Positions 43,375-56,664 are shown, numbered from the stretch's first letter. The stretch: 64,000 bases of DNA from Macrotis lagotis (GCF_037893015.1 NC_133665.1:193560146-193624145), one strand, 5' to 3'. Program-made: numbers and translations. Notes: generated from the letters alone by a model not told the origin.

Positions 43375-46300
43375 GAGGACTGTCTAGGGAGGAGGGCAGG
43401 AGCCCCATTGTCTGTGGGCAGCTACCAAGGGAAGCAGGCAAAATCTGAGAAGTGGACTGAGAGGGAGTCCCATCTTGGTGACCCTGTGAAGATCATTCAC
43501 CTCTTTGGCCTCCTGTGGTCATTCACAATATTCAGGGCTATGCCAAGAGTTGTCTAGGGTTTCCTCTGGTGACTGGAGGGTCCTTGGATCTGATGACTCT
43601 TTGGGATGAATTCTGTCCACTTTTAGGCAGTGCTAGTTCTGTGTTGCACCTCTTCACATCCAATGGGCTTACTAGGTAGACTCTAAGACTCATACCCCTT
43701 CCTTTACATCTTTCACTCTGGACACAAATCTATAGCACCATTGCAAGGGCTGTCCTACAGCCATCTAACTATCACCATCCCTCTAACCCCCCAGAATAAA
43801 GCTCCCTTTCCTCTACCACCTCTCCTTCTTAGTTCTCTGAGTGCAGTGACTGGCTCTTTTTTTTTTTATTTCTCTCATCCCCAGGCCTTGGCCCAAAGAG
43901 TAATCTATAGAAGATGCTTTATAAATATTAGCTTTTAATATCATTATTATTTAGCTATCCCAGGGGAGGGCAGGTAGGATTCAAAGACATCCTATAAGAA
44001 TAAATTCATGAGGAACAAATTTGTATTCAAGAAATAAGTTTCATAAGAATAAGAGGAAGGAGGTATGTGACTCAGACAGATAGAAGGGAGGGGTCAGTAG
44101 GAGTTGGGAGGGTGGTTGGGCATTCCCCAAAGTTCCCACTTCATCTCTACCTGCATGAAGAGAGACAGAATTTCTAGAGGAAGGAGGTGACATCACACTC
44201 CGGGGTGACCCTCTCCTACCTGGAGGGTGGTGTTCATTTTGGGGAAGGCCCCATGAATTGGAGAGAATCCATGGGAGGGCAATGAGAAGGATAGACTGCT
44301 TCACATTGATGTCATAAGATGATGGGTTGAAAGAATTAGGAACTTGTATCCTAAGGAAGAAAAGATTCATGAAAAGTTTCCAAACTATTTAAAAGTCTGT
44401 CATGGGGCAGAGAGATTTCCCTTGCTGAGCTTGGCTTCAGAGGGCAGAACCAGGTACCATGGAGGGGAATCTTAAAGAAGCTGATGTAAGCTTGAAATCA
44501 GGACCAAGTCCAAACCCTGAGAGCTGGCCCCTAGTGTAATGGGTGGTTCTGGGAGGTTCAGGAGATCTCCTCCCTAGACAACTTCAGTCAGTCCTTAGTC
44601 AATTAGTCAAGTATTGTGGAGTGGGGAGGGAGAAATCTAATACAAGCAAAAAGAACGGGGACCCTGACTTCTAGGACCTTCCATTCTACATGGCAGACCA
44701 CAAGACATAAAAGAGCACTGAATGAGGGATAGGGAGGATCCTGGGACCACAGAGGCCCCATTGGACTGAAATTCTGCTTCTACTTTTGAATTCTCCTAGA
44801 AAGTCTCCAGAGATATCTTCTGAATACCTCCAGGACAGACTTTTGAAGCACTAAGGTTTCCTTATGCGAAGACCTTCCTGGGAGCATCTCCCTTCCAGCT
44901 CAGCTCCATAGGTGGCTATATGAGAAGCCCAGAAAACGGTTTGTCCTGCCTCCATAGTCTGAGGACCCTGACTCTCCTATTCTGCCCTTAGGAGCTTTGA
45001 GCTTTTCCATTTCTCCTGTAAAATGGAACTATTTCCCCAAAGCAACCTGAGAGCAAAAAAAAAAAAAAATGGAAGCTTTTTTTATCCACTCTTTCCCCAT
45101 ATGGGAATTTCTTCCAGATTTAAGTCTAAAGTCAGCAAGTCTGGGGGGGAGAGGGGGATGGGTAGAGTAGAACTCTAGGTGACAAGGAGCCCTGTCAGAG
45201 TTCATCTTCTCAAATCCAGCTGCTGCCCAGAATTATTGTCAAGAGACATCACTGATAGAGTGGACTAGTAGGCCAGATCCAAGGTTCGGAGGAGCTGTGA
45301 CGCCACCAAGAAATACAAAGACTGCCTTCAGAGAGGTTCTGAGGACTGATAGGACTGGCAGTGAGCTAGAGAGGACCCTGGGAGTGGAGATCACATTCCC
45401 CAAATGCCAGGAATGATTAGTTAAAGAATTTGAGGAAGTAGTTGAGAAGAACAAAAGAATCCTAGTTTGAGAGATAGAGACCTTGAAAGATGGCCTGTTT
45501 GGTCACTGATTCCTTCCACACAGCCACTGGCTAGAGACCTGGTCCTTCTTTAGACACCTTGGGGGAGACAAAGATGAGTGAGTGGCCTCTGGGTCTGCAG
45601 TGAGGACTAACACTCTCACATTACCAGAGACTTGGACTTGTCTGGGTTTCCCAAATCTTTTGTATTTGCCTCCCAAAGCCTAGGAGATCAACCAAATGAC
45701 ACATTGAGAATTCCTTTTGGAAGAGGCAGAAGCTCACAGCTTTGGGGCTCATTTCCAGGAAATTTCTGTTTTCTTAGCAAGAGGAGAGATAGACAGAAAC
45801 TTTGCTTCTTCTCTCCCCAGCAGACTTGTCATCTCTAGCACCCCCAGAACTCAAATAAGTGACTTAATGGAAATTCAACATTATCTCCCACACACACTTC
45901 TCCTTTACCTAAGACACAAATCACCCATTTCCAAAAGTACCAGCTCCCTTTCAGAGCCCCTAAGACTTCATTACTGGCACTGTTGAGCTTTCTGAATTTA
46001 GGCTGGCCCAGACCTCTAAAGGAATGCCCTTCAAGGGACTCTCCCAGGCAGCCCAGAGAGGGAGAGGCCTGCTCCATGGGCAGCCCAGCCCCAGCACAGA
46101 GAGAGGCTCAGGGCCAGGGCAGGCCAAATCCCATCCCCTCTGACCTTCTGTCTCTTCATGCTCAGGGCTGCCCCTGGTCAACTTTCTTCAGACCTACACC
46201 TTTCAAATCACAGGACCCTCCAGAAACCTTCTAAGCTTTTAGAGTTGGTTAAAGATAAATATAGACATTCTTTCTCTCCTTCTAAGAGGCCTGGCTCCTC

Positions 46301-46765
46301 AGCCAAGAAGCAGCGACATATGTCTTACATTAGAAAACCTTATCAGTCTCTGAGCACGGCTTCCCATTTCCTGTTCATACCCTTCTTCTGACATACTGTG
46401 ATGCTGAATTACAGTCAGAGAGAGTGTTCTATTTTTAAAAATAACTTGCGTTCCCACCAATTCTCTCTGCAGAACTTTTTTTTACATAAGACCGGAAGAG
46501 AATTTGGAGAGATCAAGCTGGGGTTTGAAGTGAAGGTACAGGAATTGAGTTTTTCTTTAAGGTCCCTTCCATCCATGACAGTTTTTAAAGTTAATTTACA
46601 GCATAGGTGTCTGATAGATGGGTCACTCTGCTCTGTGGTCAGACTGCTAAGTTTGTCCATGGGGGCAGGGAGAGGAGGAGGAGGAGGAAACTCCTTGGGA
46701 GTATTTCTGCTGCCCAGAGAAACAGGTCAGAGAAATTACTAGAGATGCCACTTTTCTAGGCCTCA
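43375..46765. other. Unique DNA
   Basis: I see no confident repeat, RNA gene or exon. Many short frames overlap on both strands (for example 45717-45986, 46398-46742) without recognisable products. Confidence 0.35.
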
Positions 46766-46769
46766 AAAT

Positions 46770-46930
46770 CATAGCCTTGGAGCTACCAAGGGCCTCAGAG
46801 ATCAGTGAGTCCAGCTTCCTCCTTTTACAGAAAAGGAAACTGAGGCCAGGGAAAGGATTGGTCCAAGGTTAGGATTGGAACCTGGATCCTCTTGACTTCA
46901 AAGCTGGGGACTCCATGGTCCCTCATTGGT
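46770..46930 (-). mobile_element. MIR remnant
   Basis: 'aaatcatagccttggagctaccaagggcctcagagatc', 'ccttttacagaaaaggaaactgaggccagg' and 'ggattggaacctggatcctcttgac' fit the reverse MIR. Confidence 0.75.
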
Positions 46931-46934
46931 TGAC

Positions 46935-49145
46935 CAAGACTTTACTTACCCTGCACCTTTCTCATTTCATCTTCACATCAACCCTTTCATGGGGTGGTTT
47001 TTGTTCCTGTTTTAGAGATGAGGAATCATTGTAGGCTTAGAGCTGCAGAGCAAGCTCCCAAGGGGGTGGGGGTGGGTGTAGAAAGGCAGGTCTTCCGGAT
47101 CCCCACCTAGCACCCTCTCCCTGTCCCTGTTCTCCTGGACTGAATTGGAAGGTGACCTTCACCATCTTGTCAGGGGAAGGGGCCCACCCAAAGGATTTCT
47201 TTGGGAGGAGGGGTAAACCTGTTTTGGAATGAGCTCATTTCTATTTTTCAAAGGAAGATCAGACAGCTTACAGAAAAGCCTCGTTTTCCCCACTAGAGGC
47301 TCTCACCCAGCACAGAGAGCCAGCCTGGGCCAGGGAGCCTTTCCTGCTTGGGGCATAGAGGACCTGGACTTTTGCAGATGGCAAAACCCAAGATGATTTT
47401 TCTGCTTTACTTTGGGCCACTCCTTTGCTACCAGTCTCTGGGTGTGACTGTTTGAGAAAAGATAATATGCATGGGGATGCATACTTTCTTTAACATTTAT
47501 TGAGCATCTACAGTATACCAGATGCTGGAGGTTCAAAGATAAATACCAAGCAGCCCCCCCCCACCCCGCCATAAATTATATTGGGTGGCAATGCGAGATG
47601 TCCAGGGATCCAGATAAGAAAACACCAGTAACCTGAGGAGGAGAACAGAAGTCATGAGGACCCAGGAGCCTGGGTCCACAGAGAAGCTTCCATTGAACTG
47701 AGGGGTTCTTAAGGTGGCCTCTAATGAAGTCATTTGTAGACTTCAGCATGAAAAATCTCTGCCTTTGTCCTGTCCTTTCCCCTCACTAATCCTGGGAAGA
47801 GCCCCTGCAGATGCCATCACTAACTGTTCCCCCCCCCCCCCTTTCTCCATCCTTTCTCAAGGCTTAGTCCTTCTGGGGCCATCTCTAAGGGGATCCCTCA
47901 GGTTGCAAAATCTCCTGTTGGAAGTTCAGCTCTCAAAACCCCCACCTTCTAAAGGACCCCTCCTACTGCCTGGTGGGTCCTTTTATTGCCCAGAGGCTGC
48001 TTCTCCAGGCCTTCAGATTGAGATCCAAACAGTTTTCCTGGCTGGAGACCCCAGGGCCCCTCCAGGAAGGGTTTTTTTCCATCTTTCTGAGTTGACTCCA
48101 AGGGTGTTTGTGAGGCCCTAGGAGGGGGGTGCCCCCTTGCCTCATCTGGCTGCTTCCCAACTTCACTCTATAGCTGCCTGCTTCATGCCAGTCTCTGTTG
48201 GTGATTTCTGTGGCTGGCCATGGACAAACTTTGAGGAAGAACAAGGACACAGATACCTTCCATTGTGCAAACCTGAGAGAGCAAAGGTCAGATCTGAAGT
48301 TCCTGGAAGCTCTCTAGGTTTCCGGGCTGCTTACCCCAGGTCACTGTGTGAAGGAGAGCCCTGGCCTTGGCCAGATTCAAGAACAAGATATGCACTAGGT
48401 GCTCGGTAGCCCTCATCACCAACTTGCTTCTAAGAGAGCCTTCCATTGGGTGTGAACCCAGCAAGCATCAGAAGGAAGAGTTTGGCCAAGAGAGACATCC
48501 CTGACTTGGGTTTGAATTAAAGCTTGCCTCAGATAATGGACCTTGGACCCTTACCTCCAGACCCCCTCAGATAATGGACCTTGGAGCCCTGCCTCCAGAC
48601 CCCCATGAAGGATCTGACCCAGGAGATGGTGTTTTCATGTCCCAGCTCTCACAGTCTCCTAAGGAAGTTTAACCCATCACCTGATTCACAGAAAGGAAAG
48701 GGAGGGTAGGGGAAAGAAGGCAGCCTGGCTCAGAGACCTCTCCCCCCACCAAAGCAAAGCTTCTCTTATCTACTGACTCCCTGGGATCCTTTACTGGCTG
48801 TAATCTCCACACTTTTGAAGAGAGGAATTTCAGTCAGTCTCCCATGGAGAATTCACTGGAATCTCTCTTCTCCTCCTTCCCCATCCCCCACAGGGGTTTG
48901 CTTTATTTCTCAGGTCTTCCTGCCTCCCCCTCTCTTTGCCTTGGATCTGGCCCTTCACAAAAATCCTTGCAAGGGCTGGAAAGCCAGGCTTTCAGAGGAG
49001 CTACTATTATTTCTATCTTGAGGCTCATTTCCCTAATTAACAAGGGACCTAAAGGGAAGGGGAATCTAGAGGGTGAGGGGCTAGGGATCAAGAAAGATGG
49101 TAGTTTGGTCAGCCTGGCAGAGCACTTAGATTCATATCTCTGATT
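46935..49145. other. Unique DNA with a short tandem duplication
   Basis: Another decayed MIR (about 46960-47110) begins the region. A 38-bp tandem duplication at 48528-48603 is listed separately. The 135-codon plus frame at 47714-48121 has no recognisable product. Confidence 0.35.
48528..48603. repeat. 38-bp tandem duplication
   Basis: Units 48528-48565 and 48566-48603 share 'ctcagataatggaccttgga' at their start, continue with 'cccttacctccagaccc' or 'gccctgcctccagaccc', and differ at only a few bases. Confidence 0.88.
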
Positions 49146-49149
49146 CACC

Positions 49150-49210
49150 ATCTAGGTGGACCCTGGGTCTCAATTTCCTCATCTGTAAAATAAAGGGTTC
49201 ATTAATGTCC
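49150..49210 (+). mobile_element. MIR fragment
   Basis: 'ccctgggtctcaatttcctcatctgtaaaataaaggg' is the 3' core of a MIR. Confidence 0.6.
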
Positions 49211-49214
49211 TGGC

Positions 49215-50130
49215 TTTCCCACATCCTCTCTAATACTGATCATTTTCCTTTAATGTTGGAACTCATTCAACAATTCCAGAGAGAAATTTGAAACTCTGCC
49301 CAAATAGCTATAAAACTGTACATACCCTTGGACTCAGAAATACCACTAGCAGGTCTGTATCCCAAAGAGATCACAAAAAATGGGGAAAGTCTCACATGTT
49401 CAAAAACATTTATAGCAGCTCTTCTCTCAGTGGCAAAGAATCAGAAGTTGAGGGGATGTGCCCATTATTTTGGGGGATGGCTATGGTATATGAATATTGT
49501 GGAGTATCCCAGTTCTAGAAGAAATCATGAGTAGCTGGACTTCAGAGAAGCTTGGAAAGCTTTACACACACTGATGCAGAGTGAAGTGAGCAGAACCCCT
49601 ATCAATGTCAACAGTGTGCAGTGATCCACCATGGTGGACACAGTTCCTGTTGCCGGTTCAGAGATCAAGACCAATCCTGAGAGACCCCCATGGACAATGC
49701 CATCCAATCCCCATGGAGTCTGAATGCAGAGCAAAGCCGACTATGTTCACTTTTTAGTTTTTGCAAGGCAATGGGGTTAAGTGGCTTTCCCAAGGCCACA
49801 CAGCTAGGTAATTATTAAGTGTCTGAGGCCAGATTTGAACTCAGGTACTTCTGACTCCACCTAGCCACCCCTATGTTAAACCTTTTGTGTTGTTTTCTTT
49901 TGCTGCTTTCCCCCCTTTGTTCTGGTTCTTCTTTCACAAGATGACTAATATGGAAATATGTTAAACCCAATTTTACATGCACAATCCATATCACATTGTT
50001 TGATGCCCTGGGAGAGGAGAGGGAAGAGAAGGAAGGGAGGGAGGAAAATGTGGAACCCCAAAGTTTGCAAAAGGTTGAATGCTGAAAACTATCTTTACAT
50101 GGAATTGGTAAATAAAATAAAATAAAGGAT
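49215..50130 (+). mobile_element. L1 ORF2 end and 3' UTR (interrupted by SINE)
   Basis: A clear marsupial L1 3' end: 'tctgtatcccaaagagatcacaaaaaatgggg', 'ggcaaagaatcagaagttgaggggatg', 'gatgcagagtgaagtgagcagaaccc', 'cttctttcacaagatgactaatatgg', 'gaaaactatctttacatggaattgg' and an AAATA-rich end. Frames contain stops. A SINE lies at 49751-49870. Confidence 0.85.
49751..49870 (-). mobile_element. CORE-SINE in L1, head shortened
   Basis: 'tagtttttgcaaggcaatggggttaagtgg' to 'gtacttctgactccacctagccacccc'. The part between 'gactcc' and 'acctagcc' is deleted. 'ctatgtt' appears on both sides (49741-49747 and 49871-49877). Confidence 0.9.
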
Positions 50131-50254
50131 TCAGATTCAGTGATCCCTAATATCCCTATTAGGCCTGGGGACTATGATCCAAAGCTGACCATTGGGCTGA
50201 CTCTGCTATGAAGTTTCTCCTGGGGAGAAACTTCACACCTGGGGAGGATACTTA

Positions 50255-50510
50255 ATAATAGCTTGGATTTCCATTGTGTTTCAGGGTTTGAGGAGCTCTT
50301 TACAAATATAATCTCATCTGATTCTCCCAACAGCTCTAAGGAGGTAGGTGTGATTATAATTCCTGTTTTATAGTTAAGGAAACTGAGGCAAGCAGAGGTG
50401 AAATGACTAGCTCAGGGTCTCATAGCTATTAAGTCTGTGTGAGGTTGGATTTGAACTCAGGTCTTCCTGATTCCAGGCTTGCATTCTGTGTTGTGTGGCA
50501 CCCCCCAGCT
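50255..50510 (-). mobile_element. MIR/MIR3-type remnant
   Basis: 'gctctttacaaatataatctcatctgattctcc', 'ctgttttatagttaaggaaactgaggcaagcagagg' and 'ttggatttgaactcaggtcttcctgattcc' are in reverse MIR order. Confidence 0.7.
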
Positions 50511-50514
50511 GCTG

Positions 50515-51587
50515 ACCAGGAGCTCTGGGACACTCCATATCTGGAGTTGGATCCATAAAGCCATTGGACCCATACATCTGTCCCATTAATAATCCCTTAA
50601 AAAGGCTTAACAAGGGCATCCCTCATACTGTCCCCATTTTCACGGCAATTTAATTTTCACATAGCAATGCTATGAGGGACATGTACAGGGAAGGTCACAC
50701 CCATCCTACAGATGAGGAGCCAGGTCGTAAGCAGTATTGTGCCAGGTCAGGACAACAGAGCAAATAAGCGTCTAGAGTCCATATCTCCTGGCAAGCTAGA
50801 CCACCTTAGGCCTCCTGGTAAATTCTTTGTTTATGATTTAGATTCCTAGGATCCTTGAGACTGTAGGAATGATTGGTGAAGAGATCCAGAGCCCTTTGCT
50901 CTGGAAAGGTGTGTGAGGAGCCTACTATCCCTCTGCCTGCTGTAGGGGTAGTTTGACCCAAGGAACACAGTCCCTGACCCAGAGTCAGGAGGACTAATAC
51001 ATAGCCATGTATAAAATGGTACAGCAATAGCAGTCATCTGATGCACCGGATCGAATATGAATGTCAGCTCAGGAGGTGGCCTGGATCATGAGGTGATCAG
51101 CTCCTTTTGTCTTCTCTGGATGCTCAGCTATCAGCATTCCTTCCTAATGAAAGGTCTCTGGGTAATGGACTCCAGGTTTGGTGGTTTCAAAGTGCTGCTT
51201 GCTTCCTGCAGCCTATCTCCAGCCTATCTTGAAAAGCAAGCACAGTTTAGATCTCTGCTCCTTCCCCCCTTGAGGTGGCTGGGGTCTCAAGGTTATCTGC
51301 ATGGCCTGAATTGACCACCTGGAGGGATGACAAAAGGCTTGTAAATCTGAAAGCATTACCCAAAGCCAGACTGGTGCAGGGCTGCTTCCTCCAGTCCCAC
51401 TCTGGTACTTCTTAAACATGAAATCTTGGCCAAGTCATTTCCCCCTCACTGGCTGTCTGGAGTCTCCTCTGGATCATAAGAGAGTTGGGTTGGCTGACCT
51501 CAGAAGGCCCTCATCTCATGAATCTCACAGTTCATGGACACTTCCTGAGCTTCTGTTTCTTCATATCCATTCTTCATTATCCTTCAT
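50515..51587. other. Unique DNA
   Basis: No confident repeat or exon. Short frames on both strands have no recognisable product. Confidence 0.35.
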
Positions 51588-51600
51588 AAACAAGGACAGG

Positions 51601-51756
51601 GGGGCAGCTAGGTGGTGCAGTGGATAGAGCACCAGCCCTGGAGTCAGGAGGACCTGAGTTCAAATCCGACCTCAGACACTTCATAATGACTGTGTGGCCT
51701 TGGGCAAGTCGCTTAACCCCATTTGCCTTGCAAAAACCTAAAAAAAACAACAAACA
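51601..51756 (+). mobile_element. Marsupial CORE-SINE, young
   Basis: Near-consensus from 'gggggcagctaggtggtgcagtgg' to 'catttgccttgcaaaaacctaaaaaaaac'. The 13-mer 'aaacaaggacagg' is duplicated at 51588-51600 and 51757-51769. Confidence 0.95.
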
Positions 51757-51769
51757 AACAAGGACAGGG

Positions 51770-53435
51770 ATACTCTGGGGACCAACCTTGAAATGTTCAC
51801 ATCAGTCCCATACACAGTAGGTGCTTAATAAATGTTGATTGCTTGATAGATTCCAGGGTTGCCCAGAGGCCTAGCAAGCTTAAGGGCATTCAGGAGCTTG
51901 GCAAACCTTTAAGCAGCAGTGACATACCAGTGCTGGGGTGTAGCAGATCCCTCTTGGAGGAGAAGGGTCTTCCCAAAAAGGGCCTTAGGGAGAAGACTTA
52001 GAATGATCTATCCTAAGAGGAGGAAATTGGGAAATGCATCATCAAGACTGAGTTGGGAGGACTTTGTCCTAATCTCTGGCCCAGCCTCAACCTCCTTCTC
52101 TGACTTTGCCACCCCAGGCTGCCTGAGCCACATTGAGTCCTCTCTTGAGCTCTGGTTCCTCCATCTGTAGAATGGGCTCATGAGAGTGTGAGCTGGGGGA
52201 TGGGGGATGGGGAGGGGGCCCCAGCAGGAAGCGGCTTCCCCTTCACAGTGAAGAGCAGCTGGAGGAGGTGGTTCTCTACTTGTGGTTAGGTAGCTCAGCC
52301 TGGCTCCCAGAAGGCCCTGCTGCCTGTGCCCTGGGGACCATGCCCCTTGACTTTTTTGGTCATGGCCCCACCCCACGCCCCAGTCTTCTTTCCTCCTGAC
52401 TTTTATCTGAGACTAAAAACAACGAAAACAGAGAATCCTGGGCATGTGGGGTGGGGCAGAACCCTGGGCATGTTGAGGGACACCTCATCCAATCCTTAGC
52501 AGAACAGACTCCCTCTATTTGTCTCTAAGAGGCCTTCCCTTACAGACCTCCAAGGAGGGAGCTCCATTCCAGGAAGTTCTGGTATCAAGCCAGAAGGTGC
52601 TTCTTGGGGACTCTCTCCATGGCTCCCAACTCTGCCCCAAGGGGTCAAACAGAGTGAATGTCCTCTCTCCAAGGACAGCCACATGACCTCCTTGAGAGAG
52701 ATCTTACAGGACTTTGGGGACTTTCAAATGGGACTTTGAAAAGGAACCAGTTGGGCTGGCTACTGTTGGGAGGAGTAGGCAGACTTCTTAGGTGCACCTA
52801 ATGGTAGATTGCTTGTCTTCACTGGGGACACCCAAGAGTGCCCAGAGCAAGAGTCAGAGACAAGGGGACCTGAACAGCAGGTTCTTTCCCTCAAACCTAG
52901 AGCAGTTTTTGACTCCCCAAAACCTGGTTAGCCCCACTATCATCCCCCAAGGAGCCTGAGATTGGCACTTCTAATGGGGTCCAAGAAGGGAAGGGGAGGG
53001 TATGAGTTGATGTAGCCAGGAGGACTCTGACCAGGGAAGCAAGAAGAATTCCTGCAGGAGGTTGCTCCCAGGATTGGACCCCAAGTTCTCACTAAGACTT
53101 CAGGGTCTGAGTGCCTGCAGGGTCTGAGGTGTCACATTGAAGGGTCCTCCTGCCCAGTCTTCCTGGCTTCTTCTCCCAGGTCAGGAGCAGAAGACCACCA
53201 TAAGCCAGGACCCTGATTATTGGGGGAGACTCTTTTAGTAGAAAAGCCTAGGAAGAAAGAGGGGGCCAAGCAAAGCCAGGCCTACTCCATAGCAATGGCC
53301 ATCATTTTAACTATACTTCCACCAAACCTAGAGATTAGTATCCACATCCCCTTTTTACTGATGAGGTTGCCCACAGTCATAAGAAAACCACTGAGTTGGC
53401 TGGGAGCCCAGGTGGCCCTGGCTTTATGCCCAACA
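51770..53435. other. Unique DNA with a MIR scrap near 52120-52180
   Basis: 'ctggttcctccatctgtagaatgggctcatgag' is a MIR core on the plus strand. The 122-codon minus frame at 52008-52376 overlaps it and is not credible as a gene. Confidence 0.4.
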
Positions 53436-53439
53436 CCTG

Positions 53440-53630
53440 CTCTACGCCTCTAATGTCACATGCATACCACACTCTCTCCATGGGAGACAGCTCAGCCTCC
53501 ACCTCTACCCTCCTCACCAGCTATGCCTTTCACAATTGTCTCTTTCTTGTCATCCCATCTCTTCTTCCCAGGCCTCTAGAAGATAGAAATGCAAGGAGAT
53601 GCCATCATGATGGCACTGAAGCTCATTTTG
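53440..53630 (+). mobile_element. Possible L2 fragment
   Basis: 'ctccacctctaccctcctcaccagctatgcctttcacaattgtctctttcttgtcatcccatctc' is pyrimidine-rich with L2-like phrasing. Weak evidence. Confidence 0.35.
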
Positions 53631-53634
53631 AGCT

Positions 53635-54305
53635 CTGAGATATCAATCAAGACCTACCAGGAGCTGGGGCCCACATCCACAATCATATACTCAGGAAATC
53701 TGATCATGTCCAAGGCCAAGTGGCACTGCCTACTCTAATCTCCCACCAGTCAGGATCTCAGAGACTGGAAGATGAACCAACATGGGGCCTTTCTCAGGGC
53801 ACCTTAACTCACCTCACCTCAGATCCTGCCCATGTGGCCATGAAAGGTCCAGGACTATGCAATCTTCTAATAATCAGCCCTGGGACTAGGAAATGACCAA
53901 AAAAGCTAGAGATGCCCACCAGGTGATGGATGTTGCTGTGGGAGACCACAAGGCAGAGCACGAATCTCCCTTCAGAGCCCTCCTTGATGAAGGGGTGAGG
54001 TCCAAGTTGTCCAAGTGGCTCTCTACCTTCTATCAAGCATCTCTGTTTTTGGAGGCCTTTGATGGTCTTTGGAGGGTTCTAGAGCTGAAACTGGCTCACT
54101 TCCCCATTTGGTGTTCCAGACATAGTGAATACTCTGCCCCCATATGACCTGGAGTCCCAGAGAGGCCATCTTTGTGCAGGGATTCTCAGGTCAACAGAGA
54201 CCTTGGCTGGTCAGCAAAGCACTGAAGGATAGGTTCCTGAGGCCAGAAAACCCTTGCACCAAAGAGTCTTGCTCTCTTTCAGGTGGTAATGTGAGGAGTA
54301 TCTGA
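53635..54305. other. Unique DNA
   Basis: Plus frame 53893-54147 and minus frame 53809-54036 overlap and are not recognised. Confidence 0.35.
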
Positions 54306-54306
54306 A

Positions 54307-54346
<40 letters not shown>

Positions 54347-54600
54347 TGTATGTGTGTGTGTGTGTGGTGTGAGTATATGAGCATATGTATGGGAACATGT
54401 ATGTATGTGGATATGTGTTGTATGAGTTTGTGTGGGTGTTTTATGGGAGTGTTTGTTGTATGGTGTGTGTGTGAACAGTATGGGAATGTGTGTGATGTGT
54501 GAGTGTGTGACTGGTATTGGGAATGTGTGCAGTGTGCATGGTGAATGTCGGAGTACGTGTGTATGTGTGTGTGTGTGTATGTGTGTGAATGTGTGCCCAA
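54307..54600. repeat. GT microsatellite with long degenerate GT-rich extension
   Basis: About 17 perfect GT units (54309-54342) are followed by interrupted GT runs and a TGTG-rich stretch to about 54595. It gives false Cys/Val-rich and His/Thr-rich frames on the two strands. Confidence 0.92.
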
Positions 54601-54604
54601 GGGG

Positions 54605-55280
54605 AGGTGGGTGCTGAGCACCCATCACAGCCAATCTAGTGGGGCCAGCTAGCCCTCTGCCTCGTTCTCTTGTTGGCCTCTAGAGTTTTCCTGTCCCAGG
54701 CAGCCAACCATGAAGGTGGCCTCTGCCCCCAGGACCTTCCCAGAAATCCCTATCTCTTATCGACCAGTGTCCCATCGACTGCCTGCAGCAGCTGCCCTGT
54801 CCCGGGCAATAGGGACCCAGCCCAAAGGACTCAATGGATTTTAGTTTCTTGGCCCTGGCAGCTCAGAGGTTAGAGAAAGGGAATTCCTCTTGTGTGCAAA
54901 CTGACTTTTTTTCCTTGTGTGATCTGCTTTCTAAATAGGCAGGAGAGGGGGTTTTAGTACCAACATTAGGAGAATGCTCTTTGCCTGGTCTTGGGAGTGC
55001 AGCACCCATCACCCATTCCTGTAGAATGGAGAGGAAGGGGAGGAGTGGACTCCATGCTAGGACAATTCTTAGCCTGTTGGATGGATGGTGCTTTGTGTGC
55101 CTAGAAAGAGGTTTCCATTGAGGGTTCCAGGGATCTTCCTCCTCAGGCAAGGTTGCTGCTTTCCTTTCTCAGGGGTGGGCTCTGAAGATGTGCAGATGAA
55201 ACCAAGTTGGAAGAGAGAGCAATAGTCTAGAAGCCTGATCATTGGCATAAATCCAATAAGATGATATTGGCTGATAATAA
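54605..55280. other. Unique DNA
   Basis: No gene is recognised. Confidence 0.35.
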
Positions 55281-55284
55281 TAAT

Positions 55285-55585
55285 ATTTGTCCTTCATTCT
55301 CAAAGAGGACCATGATGTCAGGGAGGTGATGCCATGACAAGCACATGAGTTGGATTTGATGGGAGGGGGGAGAATTACTGAGCTAAGTCACCAGCCTCAT
55401 TTCCCCCCCTCTGGAGCCATCAGGGTCCAAAGACTGGATATGAATCAGAATGACTAGAGATGGCAGTCAGGATAAAGTGTCTTGCCCAAGGTCACACAGC
55501 TATAGTAAATGTCAAATGTTTGAGACTGGATTTGAACTTGGGTCCTTACTCCAAGGCCAGTGCTTTACCTACTGTGCAACCTAAT
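55285..55585 (-). mobile_element. Composite SINE, reverse: body plus common head
   Basis: 'atttgtccttcattctcaaagaggaccatgatgtcagggaggtgatgccatgac', 'tctggagccatcagggtcc', 'gactagagatggcagtcagg', then without a break the reverse SINE head part 'cttgcccaaggtcacacagctatag' and 'tttacctactgtgcaacctaatt'. It mirrors 18632-18958. Confidence 0.8.
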
Positions 55586-55589
55586 TGAT

Positions 55590-56660
55590 TTTGATAGATG
55601 ATTTGAACAGGGGCTAAATGGAAAGGCTTGCATTTGAGTTGAAAAAAAATTACCTTCACCTGTACAAGAAGGAAGAGGTGTTTTATCTGAAAAAGATCCG
55701 GAGGTCTCTTAGTGAGTAGACAGCAAACAATCTGAGATAGCAACTGTGTGACCTTGGGTGTGATTTCTTGGAGCAAGAAGGTACCCCTGGGCCTCCATGG
55801 CTGGAGGAGGGTATTTCTCTCTGGGTGCTACATTTTGGAAAGGACATTGATAAGCTGATTTATAGAGAAAGGCACCAGGATGATGAAGGGCCAAAAGTTC
55901 ATGTCTTGTGAGAATCAGATAATGGAGCTAGGAGAAGGGTGGAGGCCTAAATGGCTCCTCTTCAAGTATGAGGAAGGTTGTCACATGAAAGAGATTGTCC
56001 TGATTGGCTTGTGCCCAGAAGGCAGAAGAAGGACACCAACAGGTCAGTGAAGGCTTTGTGGAAAGAAGGACTCCTAACCCTGGGAGCCTTTCCCAGGTGC
56101 TGGAGAACCAGCCCCCCACCCCATCTTGGAGGTCTTCAAGCCAAAGCTAGAGGACCACTTGCCTGCTCTGCAGTAAAGGAGACAGGTTAGAGTAAGCAGC
56201 CCCCAAGACCCCCTTTGGCTCCTGAAACTGGGATTCTGGGACCCTCTGAACAGGGATCCATTTCTGAGGGTACTCAACACACTGTGAATTGTGACAGTCC
56301 ATTAAGAACTGGTCACCTCTCGGGAGTTTGGCAAGCAAATTTAACTTTGAGAAGGAAAGGGGCTTGGGAAATGGTCCCATGACTTAAAATCATAGGGTGT
56401 CATTAAAGCTCCTGAGGCCCAGTTCCCCTGTTTTGCAAGAGGTCTGGGCACCAGCCCAAAGATCCTGGAGCTAGTTAGGGAAGATAGAGGCGCCACTGTC
56501 AGGGAATCATGCTTCAAGTCCTCCCTAGAAGCTCCCAACCTCTGTGACTGACCATGCAGTCCCAAGCATTTGTAAAAGGAGAGACCTCTTCTAGGTCCCC
56601 TTAGCTCTGGATTTACCCACTGGCCAAGGACCACCCATCTGAGCGCCACACAGCCTGGTA
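55590..56660. other. Unique DNA
   Basis: No repeat is recognised. Several short frames on both strands have no recognised product. Confidence 0.35.
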
Positions 56661-56664
56661 GTGC

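Noticed and set aside
54191..54634. Cys/Val-rich and His/Thr-rich frames of up to 147 codons
   Set aside because: They are translations of the GT-rich repeat on the two strands.
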